Origin: Pegoplata infirma
Taxonomy: Eukaryota; Arthropoda; Insecta; Diptera; Anthomyiidae
Length of the DNA: 64,000 bases
Assembly (NCBI GenBank): GCA_963921195.1
Contig: OY992537.1
Coordinates: 62,422,400 to 62,486,399, forward strand
Reading direction: 5' to 3'
In this document: positions 1 through 12,400 of the stretch, in pieces
Layout: every line of letters starts with the position of its first letter
Position numbering within the stretch: the first letter of the stretch is position 1
The notes under the pieces: model-generated
What the model was told of the DNA's origin: nothing
Database searches by the model: none
Seen by the model: only the letters and a program-made list of their open reading frames with translations
Translations under genes and position numbers: made by a program

Positions 1-1074
1 CCCGCTCTGTTTTCTCCTAAAATCGCTTAGTTCTGCCCCATTTTTTATTATAAAACTGTACTGTCGAGTCTGTGTCCAAGGTTTTGCTGGAATCGCGATC
101 GTTATAGCTAAACTCTATTGTATAAGTGAAATTGGCCTTCTATAAATATTGTAAGAGTACGCACGCGCTCTTATCTAATTTTCTGCTAAAAATTCACAAC
201 AAAAAAATCATTAATTTTAAACCCACCTTTGATGATTTAAAATAGTTTAGCATCATTATTTTATACCAAATCCCCTTAAATTGTTTTGAAAAACAAAAAC
301 CTAAGTATAATTTTCACATTTACAAAGTTATTGAAATCCGTTAATTTGATGATCAAATTTCTTTTTATGTTAACACAAATGATTGGAAGTTTATCATAAT
401 TAAGATTTTAAAAAAACCATTCACAGAAAAAAAAATCAAAGTGAAGATAACACATCTTATATATATGAAGGTACTTCAAAATAGCTCAAATCCAAACTAT
501 GTACGAAAAGTATAACAAAAATTATTGAAAGTTACATAGTTAGAAGAAACACAAATTTTAAATTTTTATTGAAATTCTGAATAAAAATGTAATCAAACCT
601 GTAAATATTTTTACAAAATCAAAAGAAACTTAAGCTTTTTTAGACAAAAGCTTTGTTAAAAAGTTTTTAATTTACTGAAACTAATGTTTTAGATGTACTC
701 AAATAGTTTTTCAAGAAATGGGCATAAGAATTTGAGAGATTTCCAAATAGTATCTCTGTTCCACACGAAAATGTATTTGGCTTGTGAAAAAAAATTAAAA
801 TACCCCAAATAGAGTTGCCAATCCAGTTTCCAAATTATTAGTTAAACCTGGACTGTGATCATGTAAAACGATAGTTAACTATCGTCGATTTATGGAGCCT
901 TGTTGCTCCTTAACTAATCAAGATATTTCCAATTTTTTTAATGTTTCTGGATTAGACAACAATTTTCAATAATTTAATAAAGAAAAACTTTAAAATTTCC
1001 CTTCAAAACGATATGTATTTTGATGTCGTTTTTGCATCGGCTATAGTTTTCGTTTTACGTGATTAGCACCCTGT
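1..1074. other. AT-rich intergenic DNA, no feature recognised
   Basis: Long runs of A and T, no open frame of note, and no terminal repeats or duplications that I can pair. It ends where the first Helentron-like copy begins. Confidence 0.5.
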
Positions 1075-1663
1075 TTTTGTACCCTCCAACTAACGCATCA
1101 AATTATCGGTCTAGGACCCCATAAAGATCAGTAATCGATTCTAAGACATTCTAGCGATGTCCGTCCGTCCGTCTGTAGTTAACACGATGCAGTCCAAAAT
1201 AAAAGAGCTAGACTCTCGACATTGGCACGAACAGTCTTATGTTTCTAGGCAGGTTAAGTTTGTAAATGAGCAAAATTGGATCAGGGGGATAAAATTTCCC
1301 CCTTAAAGAATTAAACCAACCTCTCAAAAATATAATTTTTAACATGATTTTTTGCGTTTTTGTTTAACAATATAATTTTTATGCTACAAGAAGTTTTAAG
1401 TCCTGCATTTGGACACAGAGAATTAGAAAATTTCGTTTTTCCCCCTATTTTATGGGCGTGGAATAATTATTTTTTTTTTTAATAAAAAAAAAATTTTTAT
1501 ACACATATTTGAGATGAAATTAGCAACCCCCCCCCCCTCCAATTACCAATAACGACCCCCGCCACCACAATAAAAAGAAAACGCCCCTGGAATTGTTTTT
1601 TATTTTTTGCATGTTGGAGGGTATAAAAGATTCGGCACAGACGAATTTAACACTCTTACTTGT
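1075..1663 (+). mobile_element. Helentron/DINE-like element, family 1, copy A
   Basis: The copy begins with the 'taccctccaac' block, followed by 'gcatcaaattatcggtct', 'gaccccataaag', a GTCC/GTCY microsatellite core (about 1157-1176) and the 'caaaataaaagagctaga' block. It ends with 'ggagggtataaaagattcgg' and a hairpin just before CTTGTT. The same blocks recur in the same order at 2251, 34789 and, reversed, at 7310. The GTCY core and terminal hairpin are those of dipteran mini-me/DINE-1 (Helentron-type, rolling-circle) elements. It has no coding capacity and is non-autonomous. The hairpin of this copy is mutated (GACGAAT arm). Confidence 0.75.
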
Positions 1664-1676
1664 TTTTTTTTTTTTA

Positions 1677-1714
1677 CATGTTGGAGGGTATAAAAGATTC
1701 GGCACTGTCAAATT
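1677..1714 (+). mobile_element. Helentron family 1, 3' terminal scrap
   Basis: A second 'tgttggagggtataaaagat' terminus lies directly behind copy A but lacks the intact hairpin and the CTTGTT end. It looks like a decayed tandem 3' end, as rolling-circle elements often leave. Confidence 0.5.
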
Positions 1715-2250
1715 GTTTTTATTCGAAGTAAAAAAAAAAATTCCCCCCAGCCCCTAAAAAGCTGTACCCGCCACTGGTTTTGGTAGAAGTAAAAATTGCC
1801 AGTTCAAAAATATTAAAAAGACAAAAAATTTTGTATTTTTTAAAGTTTAGCTGCTTTCTTTCTGCTCACAGAAACTTGTAATAATGACATGAAATAACTT
1901 TTTTTGTTTATACAGTGTTTCTTTTTTACTCATAAAAAAGTCTATTATAATATAGTCGCACTTTCTCGATATTTCTTTATCAAGTCGAAAAATTGACGAC
2001 AAAAAGTGTACATCAATACCCTTCAGCCAAATTCAATTATTATAACCCGTGTCACCCTTCGTTTAAATCTTTGGTTTTTTTAGAAATTTTCATCAAAATC
2101 ATATAAGCTTTAATAGAGAAGAAGTTGGTATAATTTGGCTCAAATTAAGTTATGATGAAATTTTCTCAATCTCTATAAAATTGTCTATCAATAGAAAAAA
2201 GTTTTTAGATTTTTTTCATTTTTCTGGGACGTAGGAAAAAAACCGCCATT

Positions 2251-2767
2251 TTTATACCCTCCAACCACAGTATGGGGGTATACTCACTTTGTCATTCCGT
2301 TTGTAACGCATCGAAATATCAGTCGGGGACCCCATAAAGTATATATATTATTGATTCATGATCGATTCTAAGACATTCTGTGAATGTCCGTCCGTCCGTC
2401 TGTCTGTAGATAATACAATGCAGTCGAAAATAAAACAGCTAGACTCCTGAAGTTTGGCACAAATATGTCTCATGTTCATAGACAGGATAAGTCCATGAGT
2501 GGGCAAAATCGGACCAGGGGGAAAAAAGTTCCCCCTTGAAGAACTGAGCCAACCTCTAAAAAAATACACTTTTTTAAATTTTTTTTGTATTTTTGTTAAA
2601 TAAATGAAACATTTGGTATATTTATCACGATGGGAAGGTGCTCTCAAAGTCCCCAACTGAGTCCAATTACGCCCCCCCCCCTGCCCAAAAAAAAGCCCCT
2701 GACAATTTTTTTACATTTTGGAGGGTATAAAAGATTCGGCACAGCCGAATTTAACACTCTCACTTGT
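2251..2767 (+). mobile_element. Helentron/DINE-like element, family 1, copy B (best preserved)
   Basis: This is the full set of family 1 blocks. It starts 'ttataccctccaaccacag', then 'cgcatcgaaatatcagtc', 'gaccccataaagtata', a (GTCC)n core at about 2387-2405, the 'gctagactcctgaagtttgg' block, and the 3' end 'ggagggtataaaagattcgg' with a perfect hairpin and terminal CTTGTT. It is about 517 bp, non-autonomous, and shows no target duplication, as expected for rolling-circle insertion. Confidence 0.78.
2734..2750 (+). repeat. 3'-terminal hairpin of the Helentron copy
   Basis: ATTCGGC, loop ACA, GCCGAAT: a perfect 7-bp stem 12 nt before the terminal CTTGTT. The family 2 and 3 copies carry hairpins of different sequence at the same place (for example GTCGGTC-AA-GACCGAC at about 2881-2896), so the structure is conserved while the bases change. 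Confidence 0.7.
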
Positions 2768-2861
2768 TGGTTATTTTTTTGACAAATTTCAAATGACGAT
2801 ATCTCGAAAACGGCCACACGGATTTCAGAAATTCGGTTATATTTGGTAAAATTAATAAAAA

Positions 2862-4216
2862 ACAAGTAAGAAAGTTATAGTCGGTCAAGACCGACCATAT
2901 GATACCCTACACCAGTGTTTTCCCGAAAATGGTTTCCAAGTCCGAACATGGACCGATAGGATTTGTAATTTGTTAAATCTTTATTTAGTGTAGAAAACAC
3001 ATACAGATCAAATTTTTGTGAAATTCGTTAATTTTTTTACCAATAGACCGATTTAACTGAATATCGGTCGAAATTTTTATATGTGGGACTAGGTTCAAAA
3101 ATGGTCCAATTATATTCCGATTTGAGTAAGTTACTAAAGTACACGTTTAACACCTAAAAATAAAATTTTTAACAAATATTCCAATTTTTATGAATTTTAA
3201 GTGAATTATGTGAATATCGGGAGGGTTATTTGTATGGGGACTACCAGAAGGACTGACCCGATTCCTTTGAAATTTTAAATGATGATTTGTGCATACAAAA
3301 TTTGATTACCTGTTAAATTTCAAAGAGATATCTGTTATAATACGGTTATTAGAGTCATTTAAGCCTAATCTAAAGGGGGCGTTTGTATGGGGGCTAGGTC
3401 TTAACATGGACCGATTTTCTCCAATTTCAATAGGCTTCGTCCTTGGACCAAACAATGCTTAAGTTTCACATTTTAGGTCAATTGACTGAAAATTGCGACC
3501 TGTATCGTGCTTAAACCGATAGATGGACAGACGGACGGAGGGACAGACGGACGGAGGGACATCTCTAAATCGACTCAAAAAGTAATTCTGAGTCGATCAG
3601 TATACTTGAAGGTTGGTCTACGATCAATATTTCGGGTAGTTACAAACATCAGCACAAACTAGAGATGGGCGCGTGAGTGAATTTTGACTCACGCACGCTC
3701 ACGCTCACGAAATAAAAATTTTGCTCACGCACGATCACGCACGAAATTTATTTTTTCTGCTCACGTTCACGCACGCTCACGTGAGTAACTATTATTTTTC
3801 TCACGCTCACGAAATAATCACGCTCACGAAGACTCACGAAATTAAAATAAACAAATTATGATTTTACTTTTTTCAATTTCTGGCAAAAAAAGAGTTTATA
3901 TTCCTTCAAACAATCATAAACATTTATTTAAATCACAATTTGATATTAATTACCCATTAAATTCAATATGATGACTATTTTCTTACTTGTTTTCTGTTTC
4001 AGACAGCACAAAACAATCACGCAAACTCACGAGACAAAAATTACTCACGCACGCTCACGCACGAAACTATTTTTGCTAATCACGCGCACTCACGATCACG
4101 TGAGTAAAAATAAATTTCACTCACGATCACGCGTGATTCACGCGTGAATAACGTGAATCACGAACAATTCGTGTCACGCGCGCATCTCTAGCACAAACTC
4201 ATTATAACCTGTACCA
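2862..4216 (-). mobile_element. Helentron-like element, family 3, interrupted by a hAT MITE
   Basis: Read on the minus strand, the 3' end is the rc of 'acaagtaagaaag', with a perfect GTCGGTC-AA-GACCGAC hairpin and then 'gataccctacacc'. The other end holds a GGAC/GGAG microsatellite (about 3527-3560), 'gatcaatatttcgggtagtt' and 'ctcattataacctgtacc'. A second copy of the family lies at 50232-50479. A hAT MITE (3660-4190) sits inside; removing it together with one 8-bp duplication restores continuity. No coding capacity was seen. Confidence 0.65.
3660..4190. mobile_element. Non-autonomous hAT element with CACG/GTGAG subterminal repeats
   Basis: Terminal inverted repeats TAGAGATGGGCGCG and CGCGCGCATCTCTA are flanked by a perfect 8-bp duplication GCACAAAC (3652-3659 and 4191-4198). 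Both features are those of the hAT superfamily. The 531-bp body is filled with CTCACG/CACGCTCACG words in both orientations, dense near both ends, around an AT-rich middle. There is no ORF. Relatives occur at 30732 (left end only), in element C at about 16130 and 52400, and in the palindrome at 55107. Confidence 0.9.
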
Positions 4217-5940
4217 CTGAACATTTTTTTTCAATTTTTTTTTTCAAAAATACAAAATTTTGGAAAACTTTGATCAAAGAGCGCTTCAGGTTAAAGTTAT
4301 CGGATTTGACTCAAATTAAAATTAAATGAAAAATTGTCTCAAACTTTATGAAAAGGTCATGAAAAGTAAATTTTGAGACTTTTTAAAAAAATTTCTTGAG
4401 CGTAGGAAAAATCGCAATCTCGAAAACCGTTCTACCGATTTTAAAAATTTTTTGTAGACATAATTTTTTATACTTTGTAAACTTAAATTTTCTTGTTCAA
4501 ATCAGTTTTATTTAATCATTTTTTATTACGAGCTGGAATTGTTTAGTATACTCTGTAATATAAGTAAGAGTGTTTTCTGTATTTTACCAGCTTTATCATT
4601 TATATTGTAAAGAATATTCTAAATATCAAAAAGCTTCTTTATGGGACAATTGTTTAGGTTTAGATAAATATAAATATTACAAAATAAATTTTATTATATT
4701 TTGTTAAATTTTAGATCACAGTATCACTGCTACTGCTATTACTATGAATGACTTACACTACTACTACCACTAGCAGTGAATTTAAATACAATCATAATAA
4801 ACATTTTCATTATCATCTTCATAATCATGAGTAACAACAGCATCTTATTTTTGTGGCTTATTGGTAACTGAAAAAAAAAATTTAAATAAATATTTTCAAA
4901 AAAAAAAAAATAAAAATAACATAACAATAATACTCCCAATGCACCCAACCGGTTTAAAGCTGTTTTTGATGTGTTTTCATAAAGAAATTTTCAAAAAATC
5001 TGTACAAATTTTCGACATTTCGAATATTAACATATACTGCGTCACATGCGCACTTGAACCTTTAAAATAACAAAGATAAAAAAAAAATTAAAAGCATCAT
5101 GTTTGTTTCGTCTTTTTTGTTAAAGAGAAAGTTAATTTTTGATGTCTGTCTGTTGGATGGATGGTTGGTATTTTCTGACCAGCCTCATTGTTGTCTTTTA
5201 CAAGATGTGCGTGATGTGATGGCCACCATAAGAAGGGCTTGATATAACAAATATTTTTAAAGTTTACTCCAATGTGGTTAAGTCAAAAAAATTTATAAAA
5301 GACTACATGATAATTTTACATTTATTATGTAATTGTAATAAAATATGCATGAAAAAGTATTAAATAAACTTTAAAAAAAAATCAAGAGTAGATAAAGGGT
5401 TTTAAAAAAACAAAAGACTTAAGACACAAACGTTGACAGAGTGAAACATTAAACATGTTTAATACATTTACGATTGTTTGGTATTCTATTAGTGCACAAT
5501 TTATAAAGTAACCCATTTTTAAGGCAAAATTAAAAGTTTAACCTACAAATGCAATCTATATGGGTGGAAATACCTCAAGTGAACACACGTTTTAAACTGA
5601 TGTCAACCGTTCGGGCTCAAACTTGCACAAAAATGAGATCAATAGGGCAGTAATTATCACAGATTTTTTCAAAATCGAAACGTATTTTGACTTTTTTAAA
5701 CAAAAACCACGTTATACATTTTTTTTTAAAGAAAGCCCATGTTTAGGGTTAGTTCTCGCATGTACACTAGGGTGGAGCAATTTTTGGAGCGAAAGAAAAC
5801 AGAAACGAAAAAAAAAAAAAAAAAATTTTTACTCTTGCCCAAAACATTAAATCATGATAATGTTTTGCGGAAGATTTGGGTGTACTTGCCCAAGCAAAGT
5901 TTTTTAAAAAAAAAAATTATGTGTTATTACTTTGCAATTA
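4217..5940. other. AT-rich intergenic DNA, no gene recognised
   Basis: Degenerate AT-rich sequence. Near 5766 it contains 'cactagggtggagcaa', a word seen again at about 7204 and 31833, which may be the end of an unrecognised element. Short frames here are composed of K/N/F-rich low-complexity codons. Confidence 0.4.
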
Positions 5941-6098
5941 CATGCAAAACGAATTGAAATATCAGTCGAGGACCCCATTAAAAAACCAAAAGAGCTGCAC
6001 ATTTCGTAAGTGAGTGCAAAAATAAGTGCAAAAAAGTTTTTTTAGATTTTGGAGAGTATAAAAGATTCGGCACCAAAGAATATAACACTCTCACTTGT
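5941..6098 (+). mobile_element. Helentron family 1 remnant with internal deletion
   Basis: It has the 5' block 'gaaatatcagtcgaggacc' joined after a short gap to the 3' block 'ggagagtataaaagattcgg' and the terminal 'aacactctcacttgtt'. The GTCC core and middle blocks are missing. Confidence 0.55.
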
Positions 6099-6224
6099 TT
6101 TATGTACATTTGATAAACAAATGGAAAGTTTTTATGCGAAAAGCTTAGACATGGTGAAAAAGTAGTTTTGGTTAAAAAATTATCTTTTTTCACGAAAAAC
6201 ATAATTATTTTAAAAAAAAATTAA

Positions 6225-6835
6225 TGAACCCAACATTTTTGGTGAAAAAAAAATTTTGATGAAAAAAAGTTTTTGATGAATTTTTTTGATGAAAAGAAAA
6301 ATTTTTTGATTTAAAAAAAAATATAAAAAAAAAAAAAATTTTGGTGAGAAAAAAATTGATAGTAAAAAATTTTGATAAAAAAAAATTTTGATGAAAAAAA
6401 AATTTGATGAAAAATTTTGATGAAAAAAAACTTTGATGAAAAAAAAAAATTTGATGAAAAAAAAAATTAATGAAAAAAAAAAATTTATGAAAAACAAAAA
6501 ATTTTGATGAAAAAAAAATTTTAATGAAAACAAAAATTTTGATGAAAAAAAAAAAATTTGATGAAAAAAAAATTAATGAAAAGCAAAATTAATGAAAAAA
6601 AAAATTATGAAAAAAAAAAAATTATGAAAAAAAAATTGGTTAAAAAAAAATTTAATAAAAAAAAGATGAAAAAAAAAGTTTGATGAAAAAAAAAATTTGA
6701 TGAAAAAAAAAAATTTGATGAAAAAACAAGTTTGATGAAAACAAAAAAATTGAAAAAAAATTTGATGGAAAAAAATTGATGAAAAAAAAAATTATGAAAA
6801 AAAAAAAAATTATGAAAACAAAATTTTTTTTTGTT
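6225..6835. repeat. Degenerate (GATGAAAAAAAATTT)n low-complexity tract
   Basis: About 600 bp of loosely tandem units of the form TTTGATGAAAAAAAA, with variable A-run and T-run lengths. The long F/K-rich frames crossing it on both strands are products of the repeat, not genes. Confidence 0.8.
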
Positions 6836-7119
6836 GAATTATAATTATGTTACTTTTTATTCACTAGCTTATGAAAAACGGTTTTATTCACCACAAGGTG
6901 AATTATTATCCAAGTTACAAACCCAAGTTATTAAAATTTTTGGATTTAAGAAAATGAAAATAGTATTTCTTGTTTTCTTTTTCGTTAGTTGTTAGCTTAT
7001 ATAGCCAAACTGAGGTGGCGTCCTGCAACTTTTTTAAAATTAGACACCAGCCTTAAAACATTATCATGTTAAAATAAACCCAAAGACATTGCCCTACAGA
7101 TCCAATTTTTGTTTGTGTT

Positions 7120-7295
7120 AATATTGAGCCTAACGGGCAAATTTTCCGACCCCGACGATTGTGAAAGTCGAAAAAAAGGAAAAGTTGCTCCACTCTATTG
7201 TGCACTAGGGTGGAGCAAATTTTACCATATGGTGGAGCAAATTCTCCTTTTTTTGAATTTCAAAAACGTCGGGGTCGTAAAAGTTGACTTTTAAG
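7120..7295. repeat. Imperfect inverted repeat with CACTAGGGTGGAGCAA
   Basis: CCCCGACG near 7150 pairs with CGTCGGGG near 7267, and GTTGCTCCAC pairs with GTGGAGCAA inside. It appears to be a small fold-back or MITE remnant. The same CACTAGGGTGG word occurs at about 5766 and, reversed, about 31833. Confidence 0.4.
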
Positions 7296-7309
7296 GTCAA
7301 TATAAAATA

Positions 7310-7740
7310 AACAAGTGAGAGTGTTAAATTCGGCTGTGCCGAATCTTTTATACCCTCCAAAATGTTTAAAAAAAAATTGTCAGGGGCGTTTGTTTGGGGG
7401 GGGGGGGGGTGATGGGGGTCAGTGGGGGACGTTGAGAGCACCTTTCCATCCCGATAAATATAACAAATGTTTCATTTATTTAACAAAAATACAAAAAAAA
7501 CATGTAAAAAACGTGTATTTTTTCAGAGGTTTGTTCAGTTCTTCAAGGGGAATATTTTCCCCATAGCCGATTTTGCCCATTTACGAACTTAACCTGCCTA
7601 GGACCATAAGACATATTCATGCCAAATTGCAGGAGGCTAGCTCTTTTATTTTGGACTGAATCGTGCCATCTACAGACAGACGGACGGACGGACGAACATT
7701 CACAGAATGTCTTAGAATCGATCATGGATCAATAATATAT
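7310..7740 (-). mobile_element. Helentron family 1, copy C, cut at its 5' end by element A1
   Basis: On the minus strand the 3' end shows the intact terminal hairpin (ATTCGGC...GCCGAAT) and 'ttataccctccaaaatg', then the family 1 middle blocks and a GGAC core at about 7676-7695. It stops at 'aataatatat', exactly where the palindromic element A1 begins. The missing 5' blocks are not found on the far side of A1, so the flank was deleted or rearranged. Confidence 0.65.
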
Positions 7741-9490
7741 TGGGCATTCCATGTCAAATCGGACACTTTGAAAAATTTCTTTTTTAGATTTTCCCAATTT
7801 GTTTACAGTTTTTAGTACCCTTCGAAAACTTCTTCGTGGTAAATTTTCAGGTTTTTTTGATGACCCGTTCAAAAGATATCGAATTTTTAAAAATTGGTAG
7901 TTTGTTCCTTTACTTAAACTTTTTTTACTAATAACTTCTTCAATAATGGTCCAAATTTCAATTTTTTTTTCAAAATTTTTGTTTTTTTACGTACTTTAAA
8001 AAAAAAATCCCAAAAAATTCTTTAAAGCGCTCTAGTATGCGATTTTTAAGTTTTAAAATTTAAATCTCATTTTTGAAAATGTATTTACTCTTTGATTTTT
8101 TTGAAATTTTTTTGTGTAAAACTTCTATCGATTCTACAAATTTTTTGCCCAGTAGGAACGTGGGATAACGATTATTACTATTTTTAAAATTTTTTTTTAA
8201 AAATTTTATTGTAATTTTCCAATCATAAAATCATTTCTACTACTCCAATGGTGCGTCATAGAGGGGTCATTTATAAGACCGACCCCCATTAATGTTTACG
8301 TCGAAACATTTCTTCAATACAAACCAATATCCTATCTGCAATTTTTAAGGGGGCTCCCACACAAAATGAAATTTTTTTAAAATTTGCTCCAACCGCTCTA
8401 ACTGCCCTACGAGTGCTCTTAGAGTATTAAAATGTATGACCGACCCACAATATTTTTTTAGTCCAAACATTTTTTCTGAACACACCTACCCTCTATATTT
8501 AACTATTAAGGCGGCCCCTATACAATTTTTTTTATTTTTTGTAAATTTGTTTTATTTAATCAGCTTTTACCGGTCCAATGGTGCGTCTGAGAGGGGTCAT
8601 TAGTGAGACCGACCCCCATTTATTTTTACACTACAACATTTTTTTAAACATACCTACGCCCTATCTCCACTCCCTAAGTAGGCTCCCATACAAATAACAG
8701 TTGGAGCAAATTTTATAAAAATGTAGTTTTGAATGGAAGCCTACTTAGAGAGTGGAGATAGGGCGTAGGTATGTTTTAAAAAAATGTTGTAGGGTAAAAA
8801 TAAATGGGGGTTGGTCTCACTAATGACCCCTCTCGGACGCACCATTGGACCGGTAGAAGCTGATAAAATAAAACAAATTTACAAAAAATGAAAAAAATTT
8901 TATGGGGACCACCTTAACAGTTAAAGATGGAGTGTAGGTGTGTTCAGAGAAAATGTTTGAACTAAAAAAATATTGTGGGTCGGTCATTCATTTTGTTGCT
9001 CTAAGGGCACTATTAGGGCAGTTAGAGCGTTTGGAGAAAATTTAAAAAAAATGTCGTTTTGTGTGGGAGCCTCCTTAGAAATTGGAGATAGGGTATTAGT
9101 TTGTTCCAAAGAAATGTTAAGACGAAAAAATTAATGGGGGTCGGTCTTATAAATGACCCCTCTATGACGCACCATTGGAGCAGTAGAAATGATTTTAAGA
9201 TTGGAAAATTAAATAAAATTTTTCAAAAAATTTAAAAAAAATAGTAATAATCGTTATCCCACGATCCTTCTGTGCAAAAAATTTGTAGAATCGATAAAAG
9301 TTTTACACAAAAAAATTTCAAAAAAATCGAAGAGTACATTTTCAAAAATGAGATTTAAATTTTAAAACTTAAAAATCGCATACTAGAGCGCTTTTAAGAA
9401 TTTTTTGGGATTTTTTTTTAGAAAGTACGTAAAAAAGCAAAAATTTTGAAAAAAAAAAAAAAATTTGAAATTTGGACCATTATTGAAGAA

Positions 9491-12400
9491 TAAGGGTGGG
9501 ATAGTGTTGTGTGAGATTTTAAGCAGCAATATTTGGAAGCGCTAGAACCGCTCATTTTGTGAGGTTGGTAAAAAAAGTGTATGAGCCAAAAAATGGGGGA
9601 GGTCGGATAGGACCTAGGGGTCGCTCATCGGGGTCAAAGTTGGGCGTAGAGGGGAAAAAATCCACAAAAAGCCCCAAAACTCCCCTGGTTTTGCTTCTAG
9701 AGGGGTCAAATGTGAGATCGGCCCCCATTATTTTTTCCCTCTGAACACTTTAGCCAAACATACCTAAGCTCTATCTCCAATCCCTAAGGGGGGTCCCATA
9801 CAAAGGTTCAATTTTTAAAAAATCTTTCTTCTACCGCTCTAGCTGTCCTAGAAGTCACCCTAGAGGAATCAAATGTATGACCGACCCCCAATATTTTTTC
9901 AACCTTAACATTTTCATAGAACATACCTACCCCCTATCTTCAATCCTTAGGGTGGTCCCCATACATTTTTTTTATTTTTTCTTAAATTGTCATATTAAAT
10001 CAGCTCCTACCGGTCCAATGGTGCCTCCTAGAGGGATCATTATCAAGACCAACCCCCATTAATTTTTAGCCCCCAACACTTCTTCTGAACATACCAGTTC
10101 CATATCTCCAATTCCTAAGGGGTCTCCCACACAAAACGACATTTTTGTAAAACTTGCTCTCACCGCTCTAACTATCGCAGGGGTGACCCAAGAGAAGTTA
10201 AATGTGTGACCGACCCCCAATATTTTTTCAGCCCCAACATTTTCCCCAAACAAACCTACCCTCTATTTTTAAGCCTTAAGGGTGTCCCCACACATTTTTT
10301 TTTTTTAAATTTTTTTTTATAAAATTTGCGCCTACCGCTCCCACTGTGCCTTTTAGGGACGGGAAATGCAGACTGACCCACATTAATTTTTGCCCCCTAC
10401 ATTTTTTCTGAACATACCTACGCCGTATTTCCACTTTGTAGGGGTGCTCCTCTGGGGAAAACTAAGTGTTTGAAACCAAATTCGGTAAAACGTCTGGACC
10501 AGGAGTGCTAATGTTTGCGCATTTTAAAGAGCAGTGGGAAAATATAAAAGACAAACCGTACAGTCTTGGCATATAAGATGAGGAAGTGGCAGGCAACATA
10601 CCAGCTCAAGTCCAAACTGACATCAAGTTGTTTTGTTGGGCTCAAATAAAAGAAAAGCAACCCAGAGGCGACTACAAGGAGTTTCTTGAAATTGTTTTAT
10701 TATACCTTGGCGAAAATATTCCTAATAAGCATTTTAGCCCACCAGGACCCATCAGTCATGCTCGATGGATGGCAAAAGGCATATATTGCCTGAAAAGGTT
10801 TTTGTTCCGAAAATATATCGGTTTGGCCAAAAAAGAATTAAATGCACTTCTTGATGTGACCGTTTTCATCATAACAATTTACGTAAAAGCTTGGTTTAGC
10901 GCTACCAAAGCAATAGAAGCTCCAAATAATGATTTGAATTTTTTGAAAGCGATTGCCAATTATGCTTCAATTGATAAGATTCTGTCGCAACGATTGGTCA
11001 AGAGATTCTGTGGACATCTCTGGTATCTTAGTGGCAAAGCTGTTGCTCTCGCACTATTTGATCCGAATATCTCTTGTGAAATAAAACGAAAAATGTCGAA
11101 TGCAATTCGTATATTTGAAGAAGAGAAAGAGGAATTGGAGGAAGAGTTATCTGACGATGAGATGGACGAATCGTCTAACGAAGACAGCGAGGAAGAAGAA
11201 GACGATGATATCGGGGAAGAAGATGCCTCAGAGGATAGCGGCGACAGTGGCAACAAGGATTGTAATCCTCCAGTACATGTTGTTGGATTCGAAGGTGTGA
11301 AAAGAATTAACATGGCATCGAAACAAGTGAATCAAGAACTCATGAAAACTGATTTAAGCGACTACGTCACACCTGAGACTCCAAAATTTTTTGCACGCTT
11401 CGGAATAACAACAAATTTCATTGCTTCCGATCCAAATACTTGGGAAAATCGTCAGGACTACCAGCGAGCAGTGCAAATATTACGTAAATTACATGTTGTC
11501 AACGACGCTGCCGAAAGAGGCGTAAGATTAATAGAAGACTATAACAACCTGTTGTGCCGTAACGAGGAGGAAAAAATAGTTTTTCTTCAGGTCGTGGCCG
11601 AAAATCGGAAACAATATCCATCACACGATAAAAATAATTAATTTGATTTATACATAGTTATACTATTTATCATTTTTTATTATTTTCAAGTTAAAAAAAA
11701 TATTTTTTTACGCTTAACAAAAGTTACTATTAAATTACAAATTAAAGACCTCGGATTTCTCGATAAAATAAATAAAAAAATTGTGGGGTAACACCTTGAA
11801 GATAGAGGGTAGGTATGTTTGAAGAAAATGTTTTGGCTAAAAAAATATATGGGCAGGTCATACATTTGACTTCTCTACATACATTACTAATTTAGTTTTC
11901 CCCAGGGGAGCACCCCTACAAAGTGGAAATACGGCGTAGGTATGTTCAGAAAAAATGTAGGGGTAAAAATTAATGGGGGTCAGTCTGCATTTACCGTTCC
12001 TAAAAGGCAGAATGGGAGCGGTAGGCGCAGATTTAATAAAAAAAAATAAAAAAATAAAAAAAATGTGTGGGGACACCCTTAAGGTATTAAAATAGAGGGT
12101 AGGTTTGTTTGGGGAAAATGTTGGGGCTGAAAAAATATTGGGGGTCGGTCACACATTTAACTTCTCTAGGGTCACCCCTGCGATAGTTAGAGCGGTGGGA
12201 GCAAGTTTTACAAAAATGTCGTTTTGTGTGGGAGACCCCTTAGGAATTGGAGATATGGAATTGGTATGTTCAGAAGAAGTGTTGGGAGCTAAAAATTAAT
12301 GGGGGTTGGTCTTGATAATGACCCCTCTAGGAGGCACCATTGGACCGGTAGGAGCTGATTTAATATGACAATTTAAGAAAAAATAAAAAAAAATGTATGG

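Noticed and set aside
6210..6533. 107-codon F/K-rich minus-strand frame
   Set aside because: It is translation of a degenerate GATGAAAAAAAATTT repeat.
10960..11313. 117-codon serine-rich minus-strand frame
   Set aside because: It is the complement of the acidic stretch in the transposase remnant.
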